A DNA stretch of 11,042 nt from Porphyromonadaceae bacterium (GCA_021199145.1 JAJQIP010000041.1:1-11042); one strand, 5' to 3'. Shown: positions 1 through 5,946, counted from the first letter of the stretch. Made by a program: numbers and translations. The notes: generated from the sequence alone by a model not told the origin.

Positions 1-34
1 CCGGGCCGCTACTTTGGCGACCCTTCTGCACTAA

Positions 35-139
35 ATACACGACTGCCGCACCTCTACCGGACTTCCTGTCATTGGAATTTCCTGCAATCACCGGGGTGAT
101 GAGCGTCTGACCTGTATTGCCGACCCGTATGTCGAGGCG
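35..139 (+). other. In-frame upstream extension of the C26 domain lacking a start codon
   Basis: From 35 to 139 the frame of the fused peptidase stays open and encodes the expected beginning of a C26 domain: LPVIGISCN at 62-88, then ADPYVEAV just before the GTG at 140. This matches the family pattern PVIGI(T/S)CN followed by a YV.AV..AGG helix. The stretch has no ATG, GTG or TTG in this frame, and a TAA at 32-34 closes it upstream. No ATG occurs in any frame in bases 1-70. Either the gene begins with a rare start such as ATT or ATA, or a frameshift or point error separates the start from the body, or the first bases do not belong to this locus. Bases 1-34 show nothing else recognisable. Confidence 0.6.
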
Positions 140-1753
140 GTGATTCGGGCCGGAGGGGTTCCGTTGCTTTTGCCTGTCACTACCGACCCTGCGGTGTGGC
201 GGAGTGTCGTCGTCCGTCTTGACGGATTGTTGCTTACAGGGGGTGGGGACTTTTCGGCGGCTGTGATGGGGAACTTGATTTCCCCGTTAGCCGCTTGTAC
301 GGATGCGGAACGGGATGTGTCGGAGTCTCTCCTTTTGCGTCTGGCCTTGCAACGTCAGCTTCCGGTCTTCGGCATTTGCCGGGGGCTCCAACTTATGAAT
401 CTGGTTTTGGGCGGTACGATTTATCAGGATTTGCCTTCGGAATATCCGAAAGATTTGTTGACCCATTCCCAAAAAGAGGATAAGCGGCGGCCGGTACATG
501 AGGTCTCTTTGGCCGAGGGGTCCCTGCTATTGAAATTGTCGGGGAAGAATACCTTGCGGGTCAACTCCTTGCACCATCAGGCGGTAGACAGAGTCGCCCC
601 CTCTCTGCGTGTCTCGGCCGTTGCACCGGATGGGGTGCTGGAGGCGATAGAGAGTCCGTATTATCCTCTATATGGGGTGCAATGGCATCCGGAACAGCTT
701 TTGGCAGGGGGTGACGTTTCCGCTTTACGGCTGTTTTCCTATTTGGTGGAAGAGGCCCGATTGTACCGGCAGGTCCGGACTTTTCATGAGAAATATATTT
801 CGTTGGATTCCCATTGTGACACGCCGATGTTCTTCCCGGAGAGAATTGAAATAGGCCGGCGGGACTCCCGTCTGAAAGTGGATTTGCCGAAAATGGAGGC
901 GGGAGGCCTCGATGCGACTTGTATGGTGGCTTATCTTCCGCAGGGGAGGCGGGATGCGGAGGGGTGCGCTGCCGCAACAGCCCAGGCCGATGCGACATTG
1001 GACGAATTATCGACCCAAATCGCGAAGAATGTCGAACGGGTGGAACAGGCGTTTGTGGCGGATGATGTCGCCCGCTTGAAGGCGATGGGGAAGAAGGCCA
1101 TTTTCATGGGAATAGAAAACGGTTATGCGATAGGTCGTGATATTTCCAATGTGGAACGGTTCCGGCGGAAAGGGGTCGTGTATATGACCCTCTGCCATAA
1201 TGGGGATAATGATATTTGCGATTCGGCGAAGGGGGAGAATGAACATAACGGACTAAGTCCTTTTGGCCGGAAGGTGGTACGGGAGATGAATCGTGTGGGC
1301 ATGATGGTTGATTTGGCTCATGCCGGTGAGAAGAGTTTCTATGATGCGTTGGAGGTAAGTCGTACGCCGATTGTCTCGACGCACTCCTCGTGTCGGGCTT
1401 TGTGTGACCATCCCCGTAATCTGACGGATGACCAGATACGTTCCCTTGCGGCGAAAGGCGGTGTCATTCAGATATGCCTGTACGAAGGTTTTCTCGTGAA
1501 GGACGGCAAATCTTCGATAGAGGATATTGTGGCCCATATTGACCATGTCGTGGCGTTGGTAGGTGTTGATTATGTCGGTATCGGTTCCGATTTTGACGGA
1601 GGAGGGGGCATTCCCGGCTGTGATACGGCGGAGGAGTTGATGCATATTACAAAAGCCTTGTTCCGTAAAGGATATACGACGGATATGCTCCAAAAGATAT
1701 GGGGCGGGAATTTCTTACGGGTGATGCGACAGGTGCAGGCGGCGGCTGAATAA
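140..1753 (+). CDS. Fused C26 gamma-glutamyl hydrolase-like / M19 membrane-dipeptidase-type peptidase, 5' end uncertain
   Basis: Two enzymes in one chain, numbered from the GTG at 140. Residues 1-205 are a class I glutamine-amidotransferase-like hydrolase of peptidase family C26 (PuuD / gamma-glutamyl hydrolase type): nucleophile Cys80 in FGICRG, and His183/Glu185 in QWHPE complete the triad. Residues about 218-530 are a family M19 zinc dipeptidase: DSHCDTP (His225, Asp227), Glu326 in GIENG, His394 in DLAH, His415 in STHSS and Asp484 in GSDFDG are the expected metal and active-site positions. There is no signal peptide, so it is probably cytosolic. Known family activities are cleavage of gamma-glutamyl amide bonds and of dipeptides; sequential action on gamma-glutamyl peptides is inference. 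GTG is the first usable start, but family-like sequence (LPVIGISCN) continues in frame upstream to about base 62, so the true N-terminus is longer or the gene is damaged there. Confidence 0.85.
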   Translation: MIRAGGVPLLLPVTTDPAVWRSVVVRLDGLLLTGGGDFSAAVMGNLISPLAACTDAERDVSESLLLRLALQRQLPVFGICRGLQLMNLVLGGTIYQDLPSEYPKDLLTHSQKEDKRRPVHEVSLAEGSLLLKLSGKNTLRVNSLHHQAVDRVAPSLRVSAVAPDGVLEAIESPYYPLYGVQWHPEQLLAGGDVSALRLFSYLVEEARLYRQVRTFHEKYISLDSHCDTPMFFPERIEIGRRDSRLKVDLPKMEAGGLDATCMVAYLPQGRRDAEGCAAATAQADATLDELSTQIAKNVERVEQAFVADDVARLKAMGKKAIFMGIENGYAIGRDISNVERFRRKGVVYMTLCHNGDNDICDSAKGENEHNGLSPFGRKVVREMNRVGMMVDLAHAGEKSFYDALEVSRTPIVSTHSSCRALCDHPRNLTDDQIRSLAAKGGVIQICLYEGFLVKDGKSSIEDIVAHIDHVVALVGVDYVGIGSDFDGGGGIPGCDTAEELMHITKALFRKGYTTDMLQKIWGGNFLRVMRQVQAAAE

Positions 1754-1773
1754 AAATATAGGGTCCGTCGGCT

Positions 1774-1787
1774 ATTTTCCGGAAAAT
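1774..1787. promoter_or_regulatory. 14-bp perfect palindrome between the fused peptidase gene and the QC gene
   Basis: ATTTTCC directly abuts its reverse complement GGAAAAT. The dyad lies 20 bases after the peptidase stop codon and ends four bases before the TATCTTTG box of the next gene, within what would be the promoter spacer. It could be an operator for a dimeric regulator, or part of a weak terminator, but no T-tract follows directly. Its function is inferred from position only. Confidence 0.35.
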
Positions 1788-1791
1788 CCTT

Positions 1792-1799
1792 TATCTTTG
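1792..1799 (+). promoter_or_regulatory. Bacteroidota-type -7 promoter box for the QC-sufE-transporter cluster
   Basis: TATCTTTG is an exact match to the TAnnTTTG -7 consensus of the Bacteroidota primary sigma factor. No TTTG lies 19-21 bases upstream, so the -33 half is weak or replaced by an activator site. Transcription would begin around 1805, leaving a leader of about 15 bases before the ATG at 1821. Confidence 0.5.
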
Positions 1800-1820
1800 A
1801 GTCCTTAAACAGATGCCCTC

Positions 1821-2810
1821 ATGCGACGGTTCGCTTCTCTTTTTTTGTGGGTAGGATTTCTTGTAGGAATCTCCTTGATGGTTTCTTGTCGTCACTCTGC
1901 AGCGAAGGATTCCGGCTCGCAAGAGGCTGTGCGTCAGACCTTCGTCCCTACTTTTAATGCCGATTCTTCCTTCGCTTATATAGAACGTCAGGTGGCTTTT
2001 GGCCCTCGGGTGCCGAACACGGCGGCACATCGGGAGGCTTCGGCTTTTCTCTCCGCCGAATTACGCCGTCATGGGGCGCAGGTAACGCTGCAGGAATTTC
2101 AGGCCACGGCATATGACGGCACACTATTGGAGGCGTGTAATATTATCGCTTCGTTTTTCCCGGAGAAGAGCCATCGCATACTCCTTTTTGCCCATTGGGA
2201 CTCCCGCCCGTATGCGGACAATGACCCGCAGCCACAGAATCATCGGACTCCTATTGATGGGGCGAACGATGGAGCCAGCGGGGTGGCCGTTTTGCTGGAG
2301 ATAGCTCGGCAAATACAGGCTCATGCACCTAAAGTGGGAGTGGATATCTTCTTCTTTGACGTTGAAGATTACGGGAAACCCTATTTTTCTACTTCCCCGG
2401 ATAGAGGAGACACCTGGGCATTGGGGGCGCAGTATTGGGCGAATAATCCGCACGACCTTGCTTATAGAGCCGATTATGGGATTTTGCTCGACATGGTGGG
2501 CGGAAAGGGGAGCCGTTTTGCCAAAGAGGGCTTTTCCCTGCGACAAGCACCTAACATAGTGGATAAGGTGTGGAATGCCGCCAGGGTATTGGGCTATGGT
2601 GACTATTTTGTCGATATGCGGGGCGGATTTATCGATGATGACCATATATATGTAGGCCGTCGTGTGCCGAGTATCGACATTATCGCCTACGATGAGGAAA
2701 ACGGTTTTGTACCGCAATGGCATACGCTTGACGATACGATGGAGTATATTGACAAGGCTGTTCTCGAAGCGGTAGGACAGACGTTGTTGTGGGTCATCTA
2801 TAACGAATAG
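1821..2810 (+). CDS. Glutaminyl-peptide cyclotransferase lipoprotein (M28-fold zinc enzyme)
   Basis: Converts N-terminal glutamine of exported peptides or proteins to pyroglutamate (known role of this family). It has an M28 aminopeptidase fold and resembles the animal-like type II glutaminyl cyclases of Porphyromonas and Tannerella, with a similar length (329 aa). The N-terminus is a lipoprotein signal: Arg2-Arg3, a hydrophobic core, then a lipobox ending VSC with Cys23 as the lipid site, so it should be membrane-anchored on the periplasmic side. Visible motifs are HWDSRPYAD (125-133), DGANDGASG (146-154), FFDVEDYG (178-185), LLDMVGG (222-228) and QWHTLDD (299-305). By analogy with human QC, Asp150, Asp183 and His301 are the likely zinc ligands and Glu182 the acid/base. 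An ordinary M28 aminopeptidase is the alternative, but the single-zinc-type ligand set and VEDYG motif favour a cyclase. It is first in a cluster with sufE and the peptide transporter. Confidence 0.85.
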   Translation: MRRFASLFLWVGFLVGISLMVSCRHSAAKDSGSQEAVRQTFVPTFNADSSFAYIERQVAFGPRVPNTAAHREASAFLSAELRRHGAQVTLQEFQATAYDGTLLEACNIIASFFPEKSHRILLFAHWDSRPYADNDPQPQNHRTPIDGANDGASGVAVLLEIARQIQAHAPKVGVDIFFFDVEDYGKPYFSTSPDRGDTWALGAQYWANNPHDLAYRADYGILLDMVGGKGSRFAKEGFSLRQAPNIVDKVWNAARVLGYGDYFVDMRGGFIDDDHIYVGRRVPSIDIIAYDEENGFVPQWHTLDDTMEYIDKAVLEAVGQTLLWVIYNE

Positions 2811-2823
2811 GAAGGGTTGGACT

Positions 2824-3252
2824 ATGCAGACTATAAATGAGATACAGGACGAAATCATCGAAGAGTTCTCCGCTTTTGAGGACTGGATGGACAAATATGC
2901 CCTATTGATAGAGTTGGGCAATTCTTTACCGGAGTTTGACGAGAAGTATAAGACAGAGAACAACCTCATTGAGGGCTGTCAGAGTCGGGTATGGCTGCAT
3001 GCCGACTATCGTGACGGAGTCGTCTCTTATCAGGCTTGGAGCGATGCCGTTATTGTAAAGGGTATCGTATCGTTGCTAATTAAAGTGTTGTCGGGACATA
3101 CCCCCCAGGAAATTATCGAAACCCCGCTCTACTTTATTGAACGAATCGGTCTCATGGAGCATCTGTCGCCGACTCGGTCGAACGGGTTGACGGCTATGCT
3201 GAAACAGATGGGACTTTATGCGGTGGCGTTCAAAATGAAAAGCGATAAGTAA
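2824..3252 (+). CDS. sufE: SufE-family cysteine desulfuration protein
   Basis: SufE accepts persulfide sulfur from a SufS-type cysteine desulfurase and passes it to the Fe-S scaffold in the cytoplasm. The 142-aa length is normal for the family. The acceptor cysteine is Cys52 in the conserved LIEGCQSRVW motif (48-57). It is followed by a hydrophobic VKGIVSLLIKVLSGHTPQEI segment and the C-terminal LSPTRSNGL motif (127-135) typical of SufE/CsdE. The ATG at 2824 is 13 bases after the cyclase stop and follows a weak GGAAGG, so the two are probably cotranscribed. No sufS, sufB, sufC or sufD is nearby; the companion desulfurase must be encoded elsewhere. CsdE cannot be excluded by sequence alone. 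Confidence 0.93.
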   Translation: MQTINEIQDEIIEEFSAFEDWMDKYALLIELGNSLPEFDEKYKTENNLIEGCQSRVWLHADYRDGVVSYQAWSDAVIVKGIVSLLIKVLSGHTPQEIIETPLYFIERIGLMEHLSPTRSNGLTAMLKQMGLYAVAFKMKSDK

Positions 3253-3274
3253 TATAAAGCTAAACTAAAAAACT

Positions 3275-4948
3275 ATGTTTAAAAATCAACCTAAGGGTTT
3301 GTACGCTCTGGCTCTTGCGAACACGGGGGAGCGTTTCGGCTACTACACGATGTTGGCCATTTTCCTGTTGTTTATTCAGGCGAAATTCGGCTTTAGTGCG
3401 GCGGTAGCGACTCAAATTTATTCCATTTTCCTGGCGGCGGTCTATTTCATGCCGTTGTTCGGTGGTATTCTCGCCGATAGAATCGGATTTGGAAAATGCG
3501 TTACGTTGGGTATCCTTGTGATGTTTGCCGGCTATTTTTGTTTGGCGATTCCAACGGGTGTCGATTGGGTGGGAAAAGCCACGATGTTCGGTGCCTTGGC
3601 TCTTATTTCTATAGGTACGGGCCTATTTAAAGGGAATTTGCAGGTCATGGTGGGAAATCTTTATGATAACCCGAAATACGCTTCGAAACGGGATGCCGCA
3701 TTCAGCCTTTTCTATATGGCCATCAACATTGGCGCTATGTTCGCCCCTTCAATGGCGAAGAGTGTGACCAACTATTTCCTGAAGCAGAACGGACTCTTTT
3801 ACGATGCGGGTCTCCCGTCGTTGGCCCACCAGTGTCTGAACGGTGCATCAGGGGAGGTAATCGAAAAATTGTCAACGCTTGCCTCGCAGATGCCGGGGGC
3901 TGCCGGGATGGATATGACGTCGTTCAGCACTCTCTATATCGAGAAGTTGTCCAATGCGTATAATTATGGCTTTGCGGTAGCTTGCATATCCCTTGTTTTC
4001 TCGGTTATCATCTATTACGCCTGCCGTTCGTGGTTTAAGCATGCCGATGTCAATGCCCGCCAGGAGTCGGGAAACAAAGCCGTGGAGACGCATATGGTCG
4101 AAGAACTTACGCCGCAGCAGTCTCGGAGCCGTATTACGGCCCTCCTGCTTGTCTTTGCCGTAGTGGTTTTCTTCTGGATGGCCTTCCACCAAAACGGTGC
4201 CACGATGACTATTTTTGCCAGGGATTATACCTCGAGCATCGCCCACGGGTTTACCCGGATTGGCTTCAATATTTGGGGATTGGTACTGATTGCAATTTCA
4301 ATATACACTCTTTTCAGCACTTTTCAGGCAGCGTTGCTCCGGACGAAGGTGATTCTGGGGGTAATTACGTTGGCCTTGTGGGGTGGCGTTGCGGCGATTT
4401 ATCTTTCCATGCCGACTGAGGTTGCGCTACTGCCCTCCGATTTCCAACAGTTCAATCCTTTCTTTGTAGTGGCTCTCACTCCTGTTTCCTTGGCTATTTT
4501 CGGATTCCTCGCATCGAAGGGTAAAGAGCCTTCGGCACCTCGGAAGATAGGGTTGGGGATGTTGGTGGCGGCACTGGGCTTCTTGATTCTTACTATAGGT
4601 TCGTGTGGCTTGATGTCTCCAAGGGAGTTGCATGGAATGGTAAGTGATGTGTTGGTCTCTCCCAACTGGCTTATCTCGACCTATCTTGTGCTGACATTTG
4701 CTGAATTGCTGCTCTCTCCGATGGGCATCTCCTTTGTCTCGAAAGTGGCGCCTCCCAAATATAAAGGGGTGATGATGGGGTGTTGGTTTGCGGCTACGGC
4801 GGTGGGGAATTACCTCGTTTCAATACCCGGACTCCTTTGGGACAAACTTCCCTTGTGGGGGATATGGACACTCCTTATTACGCTCTGTCTGTTGTCGGCT
4901 CTGTTCATCTTCTCGGTGATGAAGAAACTAGAATCCGCCACAAAATAG
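3275..4948 (+). CDS. POT/PTR2 family proton-coupled peptide transporter
   Basis: Inner-membrane importer of di- and tripeptides driven by protons (known role of the POT family). The 557 residues contain about 14 hydrophobic helices. Family marks are GERFGYYTM (18-26), GGILADR (63-69), GTGLFKGN (114-121), the PTR2 signature FYMAINIGA (146-154), WMAFHQNGATMTIFA (301-315), FNPFFVVALTP (393-403) and AELLLSPMGISFVSK (476-490). Three things differ from the E. coli or Streptococcus pattern. The first Glu of ExxER is Asn16. A loop of about 60 residues (170-229) lies between helices 5 and 6 on the predicted periplasmic side. Two extra helices (about 330-350 and 357-378) sit between helices 7 and 8 and not between 6 and 7. 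The gene starts 22 bases after sufE behind an A-rich leader and is probably the last gene of that operon. Confidence 0.92.
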   Translation: MFKNQPKGLYALALANTGERFGYYTMLAIFLLFIQAKFGFSAAVATQIYSIFLAAVYFMPLFGGILADRIGFGKCVTLGILVMFAGYFCLAIPTGVDWVGKATMFGALALISIGTGLFKGNLQVMVGNLYDNPKYASKRDAAFSLFYMAINIGAMFAPSMAKSVTNYFLKQNGLFYDAGLPSLAHQCLNGASGEVIEKLSTLASQMPGAAGMDMTSFSTLYIEKLSNAYNYGFAVACISLVFSVIIYYACRSWFKHADVNARQESGNKAVETHMVEELTPQQSRSRITALLLVFAVVVFFWMAFHQNGATMTIFARDYTSSIAHGFTRIGFNIWGLVLIAISIYTLFSTFQAALLRTKVILGVITLALWGGVAAIYLSMPTEVALLPSDFQQFNPFFVVALTPVSLAIFGFLASKGKEPSAPRKIGLGMLVAALGFLILTIGSCGLMSPRELHGMVSDVLVSPNWLISTYLVLTFAELLLSPMGISFVSKVAPPKYKGVMMGCWFAATAVGNYLVSIPGLLWDKLPLWGIWTLLITLCLLSALFIFSVMKKLESATK

Positions 4949-4965
4949 CCTTGTTTTCCTCTATG

Positions 4966-5003
4966 CAGAAAGTCCGCCGACTCATAAGTCGGCGGACTTT
5001 CTG
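4966..5003. terminator. Bidirectional hairpin between the transporter gene and rnhB
   Basis: A perfect 16-bp inverted repeat (4966-4981 and 4988-5003) encloses a six-base loop, TCATAA. It begins 17 bases after the transporter stop and abuts the rnhB stop codon at 5004-5006. The genes converge here, so one hairpin can end both transcripts. Only short T-runs are present (TTT within the right arm, TTATT just after it), so it is not a textbook intrinsic terminator on either strand. Confidence 0.8.
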
Positions 5004-5606
5004 TTATTCAAAGAGCGAATGCTGTTCTACGCCCAATAACCGGAATGTCTGGCGGTGATAGGGGGTCACTCCGTATTGAAGGATAGCGGCTCGGTGGTCA
5101 CGGGTGGGATAACCCTTGTTTTTGTTCCATCGATAGTGGGGATACTCCTCGTGCAACCGTTTCATGTAGTCGTCCCGATAGGTTTTGGCGAGGATGGAGG
5201 CGGCCGCAATGGAGAGAAATCTCCCATCCCCTTTTATTTCGCAAGAGTAAGGGATGTCCCGATAGGGGGTAAAATGATTCCCGTCGATGAGAAGGGCTTC
5301 CGGAGCTATTTTTAAGGCGTCAAGGGCTCGGTGCATAGCTAAGAAAGAGGCGTTGAGAATGTTTATTTTGTCAATCTCTTCAGGGGTTGCTATTCCTATG
5401 GCCCATGCCAAGGCACTCTGCTCGATGACGGGGCGTAAGGTATAACGCTGTTTCTCCGATAGCTGCTTGGAGTCGTTGAGCCGCTCGTCCCGAAAAGTGG
5501 GTGGCAATATTACCGCAGCGGCGTAGACGGCTCCGGCCAAACAACCTCGTCCGGCTTCATCGCATCCGGCTTCAAGACGACCTTCTATTTTATAAGGGAG
5601 TAACAT
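5004..5606 (-). CDS. rnhB: Ribonuclease HII
   Basis: Cleaves the RNA strand of RNA-DNA hybrids and starts removal of single ribonucleotides from DNA. It is 200 aa, the usual length for RNase HII. The start motif GCDEAGRGCLAG (14-25) supplies Asp16 and Glu17 plus the GRG loop that senses the ribonucleotide. LNDSKQLS (43-50), LIDGN (106-110, Asp108) and KGDGRFLSIAAASILAK (125-141, Asp127) complete the DEDD metal site, and RDDYM (144-148) follows as in other members. The ATG at 5604-5606 is the only sensible start, since MLLPYKIEGRLEAGCDEAGRG gives the normal short lead-in. It is a single gene, divergent from the str operon and convergent with the transporter gene; its stop codon touches the shared hairpin. 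Confidence 0.96.
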   Translation of the reverse strand: MLLPYKIEGRLEAGCDEAGRGCLAGAVYAAAVILPPTFRDERLNDSKQLSEKQRYTLRPVIEQSALAWAIGIATPEEIDKINILNASFLAMHRALDALKIAPEALLIDGNHFTPYRDIPYSCEIKGDGRFLSIAAASILAKTYRDDYMKRLHEEYPHYRWNKNKGYPTRDHRAAILQYGVTPYHRQTFRLLGVEQHSLFE

Positions 5607-5627
5607 AGGCGTAGCCCTTTCTTGTTA

Positions 5628-5635
5628 CAAAGATA
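5628..5635 (-). promoter_or_regulatory. Bacteroidota-type -7 box for rnhB
   Basis: Read on the minus strand this is TATCTTTG, an exact TAnnTTTG match, 21 bases upstream of the rnhB ATG. No clear TTTG is found 19-21 bases further upstream, so only half of the promoter is recognisable. The predicted leader is short, roughly 15 bases. Confidence 0.5.
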
Positions 5636-5640
5636 AAAGT

Positions 5641-5699
5641 TTCTTCCTAATCTCTTTTTCGGTCGCCTTTTGAATAGGACGATAAAGGGAGAGGAAGAA
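5641..5699. repeat. Long imperfect inverted repeat upstream of rnhB
   Basis: TTCTTCCT (5641-5648) pairs perfectly with AGGAAGAA (5692-5699). After a small AA/G internal loop, TCTCTTT (5651-5657) pairs with AAAGGGA (5684-5690) with one G-T pair. The central loop is 26 bases. It falls outside both predicted transcripts and spans the expected -33 region of the rnhB promoter, so it would act as DNA if it acts at all. No function can be assigned. Confidence 0.4.
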
Positions 5700-5777
5700 A
5701 TAGGAACGCCTAAAGTTTATTTTGCCGAAATCTCCCTGTGTGCGAAGGTTTGCTTGTGTAAAATATCTGGATTTTTG

Positions 5778-5809
5778 TTTGCTAGTTAGAAATTTAGTCG
5801 CTATCTTTG
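5778..5809 (+). promoter_or_regulatory. Complete Bacteroidota promoter for the str-S10 ribosomal operon
   Basis: The -33 box TTTG (5778-5781) and the -7 box TATCTTTG (5802-5809) are separated by exactly 20 bases, matching the TTTG-N19-21-TAnnTTTG consensus of the Bacteroidota housekeeping sigma factor. Another TTTG sits at 5774-5777. Transcription should begin a few bases past 5809, giving an rpsL leader of about 130 bases. The next gene on this strand is rpsL, so this is the likely main promoter of the operon. Confidence 0.8.
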
Positions 5810-5820
5810 CTGCGTTTTTC

Positions 5821-5839
5821 GCCTCTAATTTTGCGAGGC
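5821..5839 (+). promoter_or_regulatory. Small hairpin at the 5' end of the rpsL leader
   Basis: GCCTC (5821-5825) pairs with GAGGC (5835-5839) around a nine-base loop, within about ten bases of the predicted transcription start. Its last two bases (5838-5839) are also the first two of the larger downstream hairpin, so both cannot be fully formed at once. Confidence 0.4.
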
Positions 5840-5880
5840 TACTTATAGTATGCTGAAAATGAAGTGTGTACATAGGTAGC
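5838..5880 (+). promoter_or_regulatory. Large stem-loop in the rpsL leader, candidate r-protein autoregulatory site
   Basis: GCTACTTAT (5838-5846) pairs with ATAGGTAGC (5872-5880) with one G-U. After a bulged A at 5847, GTATGC (5848-5853) pairs with GTGTAC (5866-5871) with two G-U pairs. This gives 15 pairs closed by a 12-base loop. It lies in the untranslated leader about 67 bases before the rpsL ATG. Ribosomal operons are often controlled by one of their own proteins binding such a leader; that it does so here is inference. Confidence 0.45.
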
Positions 5881-5946
5881 GGCAGCGGGAATAAAGGCGG
5901 AAACAGACGAGTAAAGAAGAAAGTTAAAAAATTAAAAAAATCAAAG

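Larger units (their letters stand above)
5607..5946. other. 340-base intergenic region with divergent promoters and the rpsL leader
   Basis: No convincing gene lies between rnhB (leftward) and rpsL (rightward). From left to right it holds a minus-strand -7 box for rnhB (5628-5635), a long imperfect inverted repeat (5641-5699), unassigned sequence to about 5777, a complete plus-strand promoter (5778-5809), and a leader of about 130 bases with two hairpins. The leader ends in an A-rich tract of some 30 bases before the rpsL ATG. Confidence 0.75.

Noticed and set aside
1821..2810. Ordinary M28 zinc aminopeptidase
   Set aside because: The HWDSRPYAD, DGANDGASG and VEDYG/QWHTLDD pattern plus lipoprotein signal and length fit Bacteroidota glutaminyl cyclases better, though activity is untested.
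2124..2969. 281-codon open frame antisense to the cyclase and sufE genes
   Set aside because: Shadow of strongly recognisable genes on the plus strand; its protein shows no family motifs.
5625..5873. Open frame of 82 codons on the minus strand between rnhB and rpsL
   Set aside because: It overlaps the str promoter, the leader stem-loop and the rnhB promoter, is rich in Lys/Phe/Ser as expected of translated A/T-rich spacer, and resembles no family I know.
5866..5946. Longer rpsL start at GTG 5866 adding 27 residues
   Set aside because: S12 proteins begin at MPTIQQLV; the added Lys-rich segment is translated leader and its GTG is inside a stem-loop.
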